This document shows positions 1-10,876 of a stretch of DNA of 64,000 nucleotides, piece by piece. Both the position numbers and the translations under genes were made by a program. How positions within the stretch are numbered: the first letter of the stretch is position 1; every line of letters begins with the position of its first letter. The stretch is from Blastocladiella emersonii ATCC 22665 (lineage: Eukaryota > Blastocladiomycota > Blastocladiomycetes > Blastocladiales > Blastocladiaceae). The stretch is taken from contig JANHCV010000006.1 in NCBI GenBank assembly GCA_025594325.1, positions 434,001 to 498,000 on the forward strand, written 5' to 3'. The notes beneath the pieces were generated by a model. It had not been told where the DNA came from. It did no database searches and worked only from the letters and a program-made list of their open reading frames with translations.

Positions 1-1670
1 ACAAGCGCTCCCGTTGTGAGGCCTCGGACGCACCGCATCCACGGCGACCGCCGCATTTCACGCCTTATTCAGCAGCGGAGGTGCCTCACCGACGACGCGG
101 ACTGACTGGATCACGACGCGTCGCAGACGCGTGGGCCTCAGACTCCGATCCGGGGGATGCAGACGCGACTTTCACGCGCTGGTTGCCCGTTCGAGCACAC
201 GCGCGGTGCAAACTCAAGCGCGCCGCACACACAACGTTGCGGGGGAATCGTGCTCGCCCAATACGGCCCGGTTTCTCCGCACCTCGCGTCGCGTCGTTTA
301 TCGTGCGCGTGCAGGCGTGCGGGGGGAACGCGTGGGCGTCGCTGGTCGACTACGCCACCCCCGACGAGCACCCCCACAATCAGTGAGCTTGCAAGATGGC
401 GGATCTCGCCGCCGCTGGCGTACGTTGTCCTTCGCGCGCGCGCGCGCGCCAAAGTTCGCGAGAACAAGGCTGGCCGCTTCGCCGCGCTGGTCTCGCCGAA
501 TGCCCGGCCTCGCTCATTCGCGCACATTGTTCACACACACTGAGTCTGGACCCACGCGCGCGAGCGATAAGCGAGATGTGGGAGTCGAGTGAAGCGGAGG
601 GCGGTGACGCGGCGGTGACAGGGGCCATCAGTGATTCGATCACGGCGCGTCGCGTCGACTTTTCGCCACTCTTCTGTCGACCGCTTGGTTGACCGCTTAC
701 ACGCGCGTAATCTGATCTCTGCTCGCTTTTGCACGGTATGGACGATGAACGGCTCGAAAATGCACGCGTTCGAGACCCGCCAGTCCAAGCGACGCGCCGT
801 GACGCGCCGCGCCGCGCCGCGCGCGTGCGGGGTAAACGACGCGTCATTCTTCCATTCCGGGGCCTCCACCCCGCAGCCTCTCCTCTGCTCTGCTCTGCGG
901 GGGGCACCAACACGTTTTCGTGCCCGCTGTGGGCGTTGGGGGGACCCAGTCTCAGCATCCTGCAGGGCTCGGCCGACCGAATTCGCGCGCCAGTTGACGT
1001 CACCTCCTCACCGCTCGCGCTGCGCCTCCTCTTTCTTTCCTCGCGTATTGCCGGCGCCGGCCTGCGGGGGAAGTGTGGCGCCCACCGGACGCGGACGACA
1101 GGGGGCGGCGTGCATGAAGATGCATGGGGCGCGCGTCCGTTGTTCCTCCGAGATGAAACACACGCAACGCTCCGGCTCCGGGATCCCCGCGTCTTTCCCT
1201 TCCCGGCCCTGACAATGACCCGGTGGTGGGCGTGCCACCTCCGCACCCTGCGTCGGCGTGACGTAACCGGCCGTGATGAAAGAGGAGGCCTGGCGCCGAC
1301 CGACGTGTATCACAATGCGGGGGCGCGGGGATGCGTGGCCATCGTCCGGCGAATCGGGAGCGTCGGTGGCTGCGATATGGATCGCGGAGAGCTGCCGACT
1401 GCGCCCTTGTTCGCCCGACCCGACCCACCCGTCCGCGCCTAATCTTTGAGAGGGGGCGCGTCGTGATTCGCCAGGGCTGAGTTTGGCCGCGGCCGACTTG
1501 CATGAAGATCACCGCGTCGCGTCGCGTCGTTGCCGTCAGCGACTTGGTCTGGACCGGATCGCCAAGAATTCGGCCCGGCCCGGCTCACCTCGGCTCGGAA
1601 GACAGAGCATGATCGAGCAACAAAACTAGAGCTGTTGCTGGTCTATTCTCCACACACGCGTCACAGTGCC
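1..1670. other. gene-free stretch at window start
   Basis: No reading frame here resembles a known protein; the open frames are arginine/proline-rich strings typical of chance ORFs in GC-rich DNA. The stretch lies downstream of the minus-strand sideroflexin gene and may contain the regulatory region of a gene outside the window. The one recognisable site is a full ATF/CREB-type palindrome at 995-1002. Confidence 0.6.
995..1002. promoter_or_regulatory. CRE-like palindrome TGACGTCA
   Basis: A perfect 8-bp cAMP-response-element palindrome lies in the gene-free stretch. bZIP proteins of the ATF/CREB type bind this sequence in fungi. One exact match in 1.7 kb of GC-rich DNA could be chance, and no adjacent gene start is visible. 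Confidence 0.2.
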
Positions 1671-2943
1671 TCACAGGCCCTTGTTGTAGTAGACGTGGGT
1701 GATGGGCTTCCCCTCCTCGTCGCGCAGGCCGTGGAACTTGGGCTCGAGGTCGGCCACGGCCACGCGCGCCTGCTGCGGGAACAGCGCGATCGCGCACGGT
1801 AGCGCCGTCATGAGCGAGCCGGCGACCACAGCTACATGATCGCGAAGGGTAAGATGACGCGCAACACGCCGCGAAGAAAAAAAACCGTACCGAGGTTGAT
1901 CGGGATCAGCATGCGCGGGTTAGCCTTAAAGTACGCGCGGTGCGTGAACTGCGCCATGACGAGGGGCGGAACCACAAGACACGGGAACGACGTGGCGACG
2001 CGGCTGATCGACACCTGGGTGACGGCGGACCACCCGGCCTTGGCCGACTTACCGAGGTCGCGCCCCTGCTCGTCCGTCACCATGATCCCGTCCGTGAGCT
2101 CCTTTTGCCGCATCAGGAACACGTTGGCAGTCCCGGCGAGCGCCACGGCCGCGAACGGGATCGTGCCGACGAGCCGCCGCGGGAACTTGCCGCGCTCGGC
2201 CAGGTGGTTGAGCCCGAGGGCCACTCCGCACGACGTGGTCACGGCGCCCGCGTACGCGGCGGCCGTCTCGGTCATCGACATGGGCGCCGTCTTGTTCGCG
2301 TTCGCGTAGTTGACGGCCACGTTGACCGACTGGTTGAGCCACTGCCAGAACGCGATGGCTGCCGTCTACACACGAGATCGAATTCGCGGCGTCAGTCTGA
2401 CATCTCTTCCGTGGCGCGCACGCGAGAGAACAGGCGTACACTCTGGTTCGGCATCAGCATGCCGAACAGGACAAACATGTTGGTCGGGACAAAGCACGAC
2501 ATGCGGAACGGCAGGAACACTTTCTCGCCGGTATCCGCGTGGTACGTTGCCGAGACGACTAGACGGGCGGCGGCAGCGGGATCAGTTTTGGTGCACCGGG
2601 TGCAAGCGCGCGCGGCGTACGCTTCTTGGCGCGCCAGTAGTCCTCGACGCCGACCATGGAGTGGACCAGCCCGTTTTTGTAGTCGTCCATGAGCTGCTTG
2701 GCGCGCTGCAGCTCTGCCTCGGACGCGAGCAGCGTCCTAGACGTTGGAGGGTCAGCCAACACCCCGCGCGCGGCAGAATTCGACTCGTTCGACAACATAC
2801 CGCGGGTCCGTCACGTCGATAAAGTGGCGCACGCGGCCGAGGTACGTCTCCTGGCTGTACCGCGGGCGGGACAGGTCCGGGAACCCCGCGGGGACCCGGT
2901 CGACGGGGTCCACGACCGTGGCCGTCGCGAGCTGGTGGTCCAT
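1671..2943 (-). CDS. FSF1: sideroflexin, mitochondrial amino-acid (serine) transporter
   Basis: Five exons: 2801-2943, 2621-2736, 2440-2558, 1891-2365 and 1671-1831, giving 337 residues, close to the usual family length of about 320-330. Family landmarks are the N-terminal RYSQETYLGRVRHF block, a DTGEK motif, the FWQWLNQS-NVAVNYANAN signature and an ALFPQ motif near the end. Sideroflexins are multi-pass inner mitochondrial membrane proteins; the human members SFXN1/3 import serine for one-carbon metabolism, and the yeast homologue is Fsf1. The start is the first Met in frame before the conserved N-terminal block. Introns are 59-74 bp; one donor is GTATGT, the others GTACGN, and all acceptors are TAG. 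The tail-to-head neighbour upstream is the tetraspanin gene, whose stop lies 367 bp away. Frame continuity across all four junctions supports an intact gene. Confidence 0.93.
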
Positions 2944-3310
2944 GGCGGGTGCGTGCGGAGAGGTGCTAGCAAGAAGTGGGGCGTCCTGCGCGGACGATGT
3001 ATGCATGAGCGAACGAGCCGGGCGAGGAGAGGCGAGTGGGCGTGCAGGAGAAAGGATCAGCCGGCGCCCACGCGGGCACGCGCGAGCCAAAGAGCGCGTT
3101 GGGGCAGTCACCTGAGCGCAGCTGATGTCTCGCGACGCGTCTCGCAGCGCGTTCGGTTTCGCGGCCGACGAGAGCGAGAGTGAGAGGACAGGCGTACGGT
3201 GGGATAAGGATGATGGTATACTCGATGGAATGAATCACAATCAACAACAACAACGATAACCTGGCGGGCGGCAGCGACCCGCGTTCACTCGCGCGCGTCA
3301 CCACGCACGC
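2944..3310. other. intergenic, upstream of sideroflexin
   Basis: This 367-bp gap separates the tetraspanin stop from the sideroflexin start, both on the minus strand, so it should hold the tetraspanin 3' end and the sideroflexin promoter. A short (CAA)n run sits near 3240-3255. No TATA box or other site was recognised. Confidence 0.5.
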
Positions 3311-4529
3311 TTAGCCCGACATGGCCGTGACGCCGGCGCCCTGCGGGCCGACATCGAGCGGCTCCATAGCCTCGCCGGCGGGGATCCCCGCGAGCGTCTG
3401 GGTCTGCTGCGTCTGCTGCGGGAACGGCTGGTACTGGCGGCCCGACCCGGACGTGGGCGGGATCCCGATGGCGCCCGACGGGTACGCCGACCCGCGCAGG
3501 TCGCGCCGCATGCCCTGGCTCGACGGGTTGTACGCCGGGTCGACGCCGGGGCCCTCGCTGCCGTAGTACGCGTACGGGAACCCCGGCTCGCCCGTGCCCG
3601 TGGTGCCGCGGATCGACGTGTCCGGGCTCAGCAGGCGCTGGCGCTCGGCCGCGCTGCCGTCGTCGTGCTTGGGCGTGATGTTGTGGATCAGCAGGTACGT
3701 GAGGAACACGGCGACAAGCTATGGTGGCGAGGGGCGGGGATGGCGAGTGAGCGGCCGAGTTATGCGCGCGCGGGGCGCCGTGGGGGAGCGAGCAGCGTAC
3801 CTGGATGCCGGCGAGGATGATGCTCGAGGTGCCGATCACGTTCTGCAGGCGGCGGTACCCGCCGACGAGCGTGCGGTAGCACGACACCTGGTAGCCGAAC
3901 TCGACGCTCTTGAGGCACGCTACGCCGGGCCGCGAGTGTGGTGTGGTGAGCGGCCGTCTTGATGCGGAGTTGGATGCGCAAGCGAGAGCGTGAGAGGGAA
4001 ACGTACCGTCGGGCGTGGTCTTGGGCACGGCACGGTCGGTCGTGTAGCGGAACCCGCAGCAGCCGCGCTACAGTACACGCGAGACCGTGAGTCGCGAACC
4101 GCGCAACCCTTACTCGAGCGGGCGCGCACGTACCTCTTCCTGGAGATCGCGAATGACGCGCGGATGGTGGTCGTACGCGTTCTGCCACGCGTCGTCGAGC
4201 AACGAGTCGACGGCGCCCTGGTTGGCGAGGGCGACGACGCCGAGGACGATCTGGACCGCGACCAGGGCGATGAGGCCGATGAGGAACGCGTACAGCGTGG
4301 TGCGCGACTCGGTGACGACGCCGAAGGTGCCGAGGAACGACACGAGGAACACGAGGCTGCCGACCACCAGCATCAGCACCGACAGCGACCGCTGGCCGAG
4401 CACCGACGTCGTGTCCGACAGCGTGTACACGCCCAGCACGATCAGCACCAGGCCCGTCAGCGCCGTCAGCGTCGCCACCGCGAACACGGCCCACTTGGTG
4501 GACGCGACCGACAGGTGTGGGTGCGCCAT
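3311..4529 (-). CDS. tetraspanin family membrane protein
   Basis: Four exons: 4134-4529, 4007-4067, 3801-3919 and 3311-3718, giving 327 residues. The first exon encodes three hydrophobic segments. The second begins with a Cys-Cys-Gly motif (RGCCGFRY) and the third carries further cysteines (ACLKS, QVSCYR) just before the fourth membrane segment. That layout of TM1-3, a CCG-containing extracellular loop and TM4 defines tetraspanins. After TM4 comes a cytoplasmic tail of roughly 120 residues rich in Pro, Gly, Ser and Gln, longer than in most animal members. Fungal tetraspanins (Pls1, Tsp2, Tsp3) act in polarised growth and infection structures; I cannot assign this one to a subgroup. The start Met gives a short N-terminus directly before TM1. 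Introns are 66-87 bp, all GTACG...TAG. Confidence 0.82.
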
Positions 4530-4907
4530 GGATGGTGCGCGCGCGGGGTTGGAGAGTGGGAGGGAGCTGGGAGGGAGGTGGACGCGGGGTGGATGCAGGA
4601 ACCGGCGATGCGTGTGCGCGCGTGCGGGTCGATGCGTCGTCGTTGATGCGTCGTCGTCGTCGCGGTGCCGGCCGCTGTCTCGTCGATGAATCTCGGCGAG
4701 AAGGGAGGAGGGGAGAGAGGGCCGGGTGAGACCGACAGCGCCGAGTGGGGCCAGGCCGACCGACGCGTGCGCAGCAGCGAGCGTGGCCACGTCGATGCCC
4801 GCACGCACGCGTGCCTGGCTTAGCTCCAGATGAGCGCGAAACGCGACGCGTCACCCTGCCGACCCAAATCCGGAAACCGCTGCAGTGCATCAAAATGTAT
4901 TCTTCCC
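4530..4907. other. intergenic, upstream of tetraspanin gene
   Basis: A 378-bp gap between the stop of the coiled-coil protein gene and the tetraspanin start. It contains short GTCGTCGT-type microsatellite runs near 4628-4665. No promoter motif was recognised. Confidence 0.5.
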
Positions 4908-7778
4908 CTAAAACGGCGCCGCCGTCACGTCGCTCTCATACACGCCGAACACGCAGTAGTGCGTGCCGACCGCCGCCGACGCGGACGACGCGGACGCCGC
5001 GGGCGCCGACGACGAGGAGCCAAACGTGAGCGACGCGCCGCCGTACATGGGGAGCGCGAGCCCGCTGTCGGCAGGGTTGGCGAGCGCGGCCGCGATGATC
5101 GCGACGAGCAGCGCGACCGCGACCGCGAGCGGGACCGCCCACGTGGCGTTGTTGCCGCTGAGCGTGTCCTCGAGCAGCGCGCGCACGCGGTCGCCGTGGC
5201 GGCGGCTGGGCTTGCTGCCGGCGACGGCGGGGTACGGCGACGTCTGGATGAAGCTCGCGGTGCGCCCGGCCTTGCTGTTGCGCGGCGACGACGCGGTGCG
5301 CGCGTGCTGCGGCGAACCGGATGCCGACACGGCGTTGCGCAGAGGCGAGGCCGCGGACACGGACGACGCGCCCGACGACGACGCCGTAAGCCGCGGCCGG
5401 CGCATCGGGCGCGCGCTCGGCGAGCCCGGATCGTGCATGTCGGCGCGCGAGTGGTCGATGGCGCCCGGTTCCACGACGCCCTCGATGTCGCCGAGCATTG
5501 GCGGCGGGTTGCGAGCGGACGCGGTACCGGTGCCAACGCCGCTGTCGACCTGGATCGACGCCTCGGTGACCCACCCGGCCGCCACGTCCTCGTCAACGGC
5601 ACCGCCGCTGCCGCCGGCCTCGGGCACCCGCTCGCTCGAGAAGGTGACGTGGTCCTCGGTGTACGCCTCGACGGGCACGCCGCTGGCAAAGTCGTGGTAC
5701 TGGGTGCCGATGACGTACTGCGCCGGCGCCGTGGTCTGGACCTCGGCGTCGACGCCCGGCGCGCGCCCGCGCTGCAGCGCCTGCACCTGCCCGTACAGCG
5801 CGTCGACCGTCTGCCGCAGCTCCGCGTTCTCCTCGGCGAGCCGCGCGGTGCGCAGCGCCGCATCGGGGTCGGCCGCGGCACCGCCGATCGCGCCCATGAG
5901 CTCGGCGCCGAGGGACCCGGGCTGCTGCTGCTGTTGCTGCACCGGCACCTGCTGGTTCTGGTGCTGCGACTGCTGGGACTGCGCGAACTGCGGCGGTGGG
6001 AGCCCGGCAAGGAGCGCGTTGAGGAACTCGACGGCCTCGGCCGACTCCTGCTTCTCGGGGTGCAGGACGAGATCGAGCAGCGCCTCGCGCTCGTGGCGCG
6101 CCTGCTGGAGGTGCGCGGCGAGCATGTCGCGCTCGGCCGCGACCTCGTCGCGTTGGCTCTCCACGTCGCCGAGCATCTCGCGCAGCTCGGCGACCTCGTT
6201 GGCGCGCGCGGCCTCGGCGTCGACGGCGGCCTTGTACTGCTCGTTCAGCTCCATGTACTTGGTGCGGACGAGGTGCAGGTTCTTGGTGTTGTGCTTCATG
6301 CGGCTGCGCGCGTCGTCGAGGTCGACCGAAAACGCCTCGGCGTGCCGGTACGCCTCCTCGTACTCGCCCGTCACCTTCTTGAGCTGCGCGCGCAGATCGG
6401 CCAGCTCGGCGCGCTGCTGCCGGATCACCTCCTCGCGCTCCAGCAGCATGTCGCCGTGGTCGTCGCCCGCGCCGGTGGCGGCCGCGCCCGCGAGCCCGCC
6501 CACGGCACCACCGTACCGCTGCTGCTGCTGGCGCTGTTGCTGCTGGTACAGCTGCTGCGACGACGCCGTTTCCCGCTGCCACTGCTCGCGCTGCTGAGCA
6601 AAGTACTCGGCCGTCGCCTGCTCCTGCTCCTGCTGCTGCTGGAACTGGTCGTCGTCCTCGAGGTGATCGGCCGTGAGGAACGGATCGTCGCCGTTTCCGT
6701 TCGCGCCGTCGAAATTGGCGTAGTCTTGCCGTGGTGGCGGCGACGGGACGGGCGCGGTGGGCGGCGGGGTCGGGCCGCGGAACCCGTTGTTGCCGTTACC
6801 GTTTCCGTTGAGCTCGTCGGCGGCGTCATCGCGCTCAAAGTAGTGCGCGGCGACGTCGTTGATGTGCGGGTTGAGCAGGCCCTGCGGCTTGGCGAAGGTC
6901 CAGTTGGACGGGTCATCGGCCGCCGCTCCCGCTGCGGGCTCGCGGTGGGCGTTGTCGTCAGCCTGTTCGGCCTCAGCCTGCTGCACCTGCTGCTGCTGTT
7001 GCTGGAGCTGCTGCTGCCGCCGCCACTGCTGCTGCTCGCGCGGGTCCATGCGGCGCAGCGCGGGCGTCGGCACGTACAGCATGTCCTGGCCCTCGGGCGC
7101 GTTCATGAAGGAGAGGTCGAGCGTGTAGTCCTCGCCGTGCTTCTGCTTGAACTTGGGCGTCAGCACCTCGACGGCGAACCGCTGCGCGGGCGTCATGGTG
7201 ACGTGCGGGTTCGGCCCACCGCCGGCTCGTGCGGGTGTCTGGGCCACGGCGTTGCCCCCGCCGGCGGCGCCGTCGGCTTCGGCTGCGCGCTTCTCGTCCA
7301 TGGCATTCCGCAGGCCGTGCAGCAGCCGCTCGAGGTCCTCGCGGGCAAAGTTCTGGTCCATGACCTGCCCCTGCTCGCACGCGTCCATGAGCGCGTTCAG
7401 CTCCTCTTCCCCGATGAGCAGCACGCCGTAGGTCTCGTTGTGCCCGATCACGGCCTCGAAAAAGTCCTTGATGGGGACCTCGTCGCTCGACTGGAGCAGG
7501 TCGTCGATCAGGTCGGCCAGCGCCCACTCCTCGGGCGACTTGGATGCAGGAGCGGGTGCGGGATGCGGCGGTAGGTGCCGGTGCGGGTTGTATCCGCCGA
7601 ACCCGCCGTGCGAGGCCGATGGCGCGGCCGAGGACGAGCCCGCCGCGGAGAAGCCCGTCTGATGGTGGAGGCCCGAGGCGGACGACGTCGACGCCGATGC
7701 CGCGGCGGCGCCGGGGGCCGACCTCAGCGGCGGTGGTGCGAATGCGCCGAACTTGGGCGGGCGGCGATGGGTCTGCAT
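4908..7778 (-). CDS. large coiled-coil, Gln-rich, C-terminally membrane-anchored protein
   Basis: A single uninterrupted exon of 956 residues; I do not recognise the family. An Ala/Ser/Pro-rich N-terminus is followed by a folded-looking segment around residues 80-160 (EEWALADLIDDLLQ, DFFEAVIGHNETYG, LLHGLRN). A long middle part with glutamine runs comes next, then a predicted coiled coil at roughly residues 430-610 with heptad-like Leu/Arg/Glu patterns. Near the C-terminus one hydrophobic segment (WAVPLAVAVALLVAIIAAAL) lies about 55 residues from the end, suggesting a tail-anchored or single-pass protein with most of its mass in the cytosol or nucleoplasm. Golgin-like tethers and nuclear-envelope proteins share this architecture, but no diagnostic motif was found. 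An in-frame Met 27 codons upstream (7859) is possible. The Met at 7778 was chosen because it directly precedes the proline/alanine region. Confidence 0.72.
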   Translation of the reverse strand: MQTHRRPPKFGAFAPPPLRSAPGAAAASASTSSASGLHHQTGFSAAGSSSAAPSASHGGFGGYNPHRHLPPHPAPAPASKSPEEWALADLIDDLLQSSDEVPIKDFFEAVIGHNETYGVLLIGEEELNALMDACEQGQVMDQNFAREDLERLLHGLRNAMDEKRAAEADGAAGGGNAVAQTPARAGGGPNPHVTMTPAQRFAVEVLTPKFKQKHGEDYTLDLSFMNAPEGQDMLYVPTPALRRMDPREQQQWRRQQQLQQQQQQVQQAEAEQADDNAHREPAAGAAADDPSNWTFAKPQGLLNPHINDVAAHYFERDDAADELNGNGNGNNGFRGPTPPPTAPVPSPPPRQDYANFDGANGNGDDPFLTADHLEDDDQFQQQQEQEQATAEYFAQQREQWQRETASSQQLYQQQQRQQQQRYGGAVGGLAGAAATGAGDDHGDMLLEREEVIRQQRAELADLRAQLKKVTGEYEEAYRHAEAFSVDLDDARSRMKHNTKNLHLVRTKYMELNEQYKAAVDAEAARANEVAELREMLGDVESQRDEVAAERDMLAAHLQQARHEREALLDLVLHPEKQESAEAVEFLNALLAGLPPPQFAQSQQSQHQNQQVPVQQQQQQPGSLGAELMGAIGGAAADPDAALRTARLAEENAELRQTVDALYGQVQALQRGRAPGVDAEVQTTAPAQYVIGTQYHDFASGVPVEAYTEDHVTFSSERVPEAGGSGGAVDEDVAAGWVTEASIQVDSGVGTGTASARNPPPMLGDIEGVVEPGAIDHSRADMHDPGSPSARPMRRPRLTASSSGASSVSAASPLRNAVSASGSPQHARTASSPRNSKAGRTASFIQTSPYPAVAGSKPSRRHGDRVRALLEDTLSGNNATWAVPLAVAVALLVAIIAAALANPADSGLALPMYGGASLTFGSSSSAPAASASSASAAVGTHYCVFGVYESDVTAAPF

Positions 7779-8046
7779 CACGGCGACGATAGTGGTGGCG
7801 GCGAGCGCGGGCGGTTCAGATGCATGGAGTGCCGCAGCACGATTGTAAGGTTGGCGCAAGAGACGGGTCTGTGGTGCATGCAGACAGGCCGCGGACGGTG
7901 GCCGTCGTCGTCGCAGGGGACGAGCGAGACGGCCGCGCGCGCTCAGGGGGGCATCACATGATTATTCGACGCCTGCAAGAGTGTCTCCTGTCTGTCTCGC
8001 GCTTCGCTTCAAGGTGTTCGCAAAAATGGTCTCCTCATTCTCTTAA

Positions 8047-9315
8047 TCACAGCCCGCTCGCCGGCGGACTCGCCATCAGCTCGTCGTGGATGAGCGGCAG
8101 CATCTCCTGGACGGGCGCCTCGAACTTGCGCGCGAACAGGTCGTCGGCGCGCGTCGGGCCCTGGTTGATGCACCACACGGGCCCACGGGCCTCGCGCACG
8201 AGCCGGAACGCCGAGAAGGTCGTCAGCGTGGTGCCGAGGACCAGGATCCCCGACGCGTTCTCGACCCACTTGGCCGCGCGCTGCTTGACGGCGGGGTCGA
8301 TGTTCTCGCCGAAGAAGACCACGCCCGGCTTCAGCACGCCCGTGTCGCACGACGGGCACGACGGGTACTTGAACTTGTCGAACTCGAGCGCCACATCCAC
8401 GTCGCCGTCGGGGCGCACGTTGTTCGGGTCGCCGGTCCCTGCCGCTGGTGCGGCGGGTGGTGGGGAGGCGGTGGTGGAGGGCCCGCGCGCGGCCGTCTCG
8501 CCGGGCGACTTGTGCGACGGCGGGATCACGACCTTGAGCCGCTCGTTGTCGGACAGCGCGGGCGCCTTGGCCAGGTGGTGCGACCACGTCGGGTTGTGCG
8601 ACGCGAGGATGTGCTGGTAGTCGACGCGCTTGATCGTGTGCTTGCACCCCTGGCACACCACCTCGGCGAGCGTGCCGTGCAGCTCGACGACTTCGGTTGC
8701 GCCGGCTACGGGTCAAACGACAGGGGTCAGAATGGGTCCGTTGCGGAGTCGGTGAGGGGATGACGGACCCTTGATGTGCAGCGAGTCCACATTCTGCGTC
8801 ACGATGCCCAGCACGCGGCCGGCGCGCTGCCAGTCGGCGAGCACGTCGTGGATCACGTTGGGTTTCGCGTTCGCGACGGTGCCGTATCCGAGCATCGAGC
8901 TACGCGCGGAGGGGCGGGATGTCAGTCTGGCACACGATCAGTGCGGCGCGAGGGCTCGAGAGCGTACCGAGCCCAGTAGCGTTGCCGGTTGTAGTGGTTA
9001 CCCATGAACTCCTATCGGGCGGCGCACAGTCAGCAACATGCGCAGCGATCGAGCCGTCGCGACACGGCGTGTACCTGGTACTGGATCGGCTTGTAGTCCT
9101 TGTTCTTGACGTAGGCGCCGTTGGGCCCGCGGTAGTCTGGGATATTGGATGGCGTGCTCACGCCGGCGCCTGATCAACGGTGCAGCCGTCAGCTGCTAGC
9201 CCGCGGCACCTCAGTAGCCGCAACACGCACCCGTGATGACGAGCAGGCGCGATCCGCACGACCGGATGAAGCGCGCGTAGTCGGACACGACGTGTTTCGG
9301 GATGGATGGTGGCAT
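8047..9315 (-). CDS. NAD-dependent protein deacylase, SIRT4-like sirtuin
   Basis: Five exons: 9231-9315, 9075-9169, 8968-9011, 8769-8899 and 8047-8705, giving 337 residues. Sirtuin landmarks are all present: GAGVST at 29-34 followed by NIPDYRG, TQNVD at 109-113, the catalytic His in ELHG (His128), and the zinc pairs CQGC (136/139) and CPSC further on. The stretches RQRYWAR, KPGVVFFGE and NQGPTRADDL are characteristic of the class II (SIRT4) branch, whose members are usually mitochondrial. No convincing targeting peptide is visible, because the first residues run straight into the fold. A Pro/Ala/Thr-rich insertion sits between the two zinc pairs. Sirtuins remove acyl groups from lysine using NAD+. 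The first intron ends in CAG; the other three end in TAG. Donors are variable (GTGCGT, GTACAC, GTACGC, GTCCGT). Confidence 0.9.
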
Positions 9316-9598
9316 GGTGTCGATGCGTGCGTTGCGTTCGTTGCGGAGGGTCTAGTGCTCACAGTTACATGTACAGGTGGGTTGGATCGCAGTGGAGAGA
9401 GCGAGGGCCGCGGAGAGGAGGAGCACGCCACGCTCCGATCGCGCGCGTGAACGATCTCCGCCGCTGTCTCGCAGGCGACCGCTTCGCATCACACGCGACT
9501 TGAGGGACGTCACGAGGCAGCAAAGGTGAGAAACAGATGGCTTTTGGCGTTTTTGTATGTGCAGGTGAGGGACAGGAAGGGAATGGGACGACAGCGCG

Positions 9599-10228
9599 CT
9601 ACTCGCCGTGCTTGAGGACGCGGACCCACTCGCGGTAGTTGAAGCGGTTCTCGGCGTCGACGGGGGCGCCCTTGAACATGATGTCGACCTCCTCGTCGGT
9701 GAAGCGGTCGGCCATGGTGGTGAGGGCGTCGCGCAGCAGGTCGGCGTCAATGTACCCGGTCTTCTTCTCGTCAAACGCCTCGAAGGCCTGCAGGATCTCG
9801 TGCTCGGGGTCGGTCCCGCTCATGCGCTCGCCGAACAGCGTCAGGAAGATGGTGAAGTTGATGGTCCCGTTGCCCGGCGCGTCCGCGATCATGTCGTCGA
9901 CGTACTCGTCCGTCGGGTTCTGGCCTACACGCGTGCGGGGTGTGTGAGCGGTGGTGCATCGGGTGGAGGGGCAGCGAGGAGAGGAAGGCGTACCGAGACT
10001 GGCGAGCATGTCCTTGAGGTCGTCCTTGTCGATGAACCCGTCCTGGTCGTGGTCGATCATCGAGAAGGCCTCCTTGAACTCGCCGATCTGGCGCTGGTCG
10101 AACATGGCGAACACGTTCGAGTTCTGGCGCTGCGCGCGCTTCTTCTTGCGGGCCGACTATTCGTTCATCGCGGAGCGGTGTGAGGCGGCGTTCATTGCGC
10201 ACTCGCCGCGAGTCGCGGGCGGTACCAT
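9599..10228 (-). CDS. myosin regulatory light chain (EF-hand protein)
   Basis: Three exons: 10226-10228 (the start codon only), 9994-10156 and 9599-9924, giving 163 residues. After a basic N-terminus ([12 protein letters not shown]) comes [10 protein letters not shown], matching the phosphorylation segment of animal regulatory light chains; Ser14 aligns with Ser19 of the human protein. EF-hand 1 ([12 protein letters not shown]) has the full set of calcium ligands, while the later hands are degenerate, as is normal in this family. The protein ends close to the family's conserved NYREW-VLKHG. It should bind the IQ motif of a class II myosin and serve the cytokinetic ring (Rlc1 in fission yeast). 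The start was chosen because splicing ATG directly to TCG restores the family's Met-Ser N-terminus. Its promoter faces that of ERG25. Confidence 0.88.
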
Positions 10229-10876
10229 GGTGGTGGTGGTGGTGATGGACGAGTGCAGTGCAAGTGGTCGCGACTTCGTGTGCGCTTCGAGGTGTCCCCG
10301 AGCCTTCACGGACGGAGAAGGGGTCGGCGGCGGCCCGCAGCGCGCCGGCGAGCGAGGCAGCGCGCGCGTGCCGCGACGCGTCGCGAGTGGGGAGACGGTC
10401 GCACGTGACTGGCGTCGCGCACGTGAGGCGAGCCAAAATGAGCTGGCGCGGCGTCAAGCTAGGCTGGCCCGTGGGAGCGCCGCCGGACCGCGGGGGGCAC
10501 CGCGCCCGCTCTCTCGCCGTGGGAGACGGCTAGGGCGATCACCGCGACCAGCAATCCGCTTTTGGTTCGCGGACTCCTCTCTCGCGCCGACGCAAACTTT
10601 GTCCGATCCCCCCGCTGCTCGCTCGCTCGCTGCAAGAGCTGCTGCTGCAAGACGCGTTGTCCCTCGCGTCGCCCTCTCTCGCTCCCCACCTCGCTCGCTC
10701 GCTTCGTCCCGTTCCCGACCGGCAGCGACTCTCCTTCACGCTCTCGCGTCCCGACCTGATTGCTTGACTGATCCACACCCACTGTACGCCACCGCCCGCG
10801 GCACGTCCGTCGTCGCCCCCTGTTGCTGACGCTCGCGCCCGCGTCGTCCAGGAAACCCCCTCGCACCCGCGTCACC
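10229..10876. other. divergent promoter region, myosin light chain / ERG25
   Basis: This 648-bp gap separates two divergently read genes. A short CCACCA-type triplet run flanks the light-chain start, and CT-rich stretches precede ERG25 (10620-10750), as is common in fungal 5' leaders. No TATA box or sterol-response element was identified with confidence. Confidence 0.5.

Noticed and set aside
380-1246. 288-codon minus-strand open frame near the window start
   Set aside because: Arg/Ser/Pro-rich with no helix or strand periodicity and no recognisable motif; several overlapping frames of similar quality exist on both strands.
4830-7574. 914-codon plus-strand open frame
   Set aside because: It is the antisense shadow of the coiled-coil protein gene; its Arg/Leu-rich, repetitive composition matches no protein type and follows from the minus-strand codon pattern.
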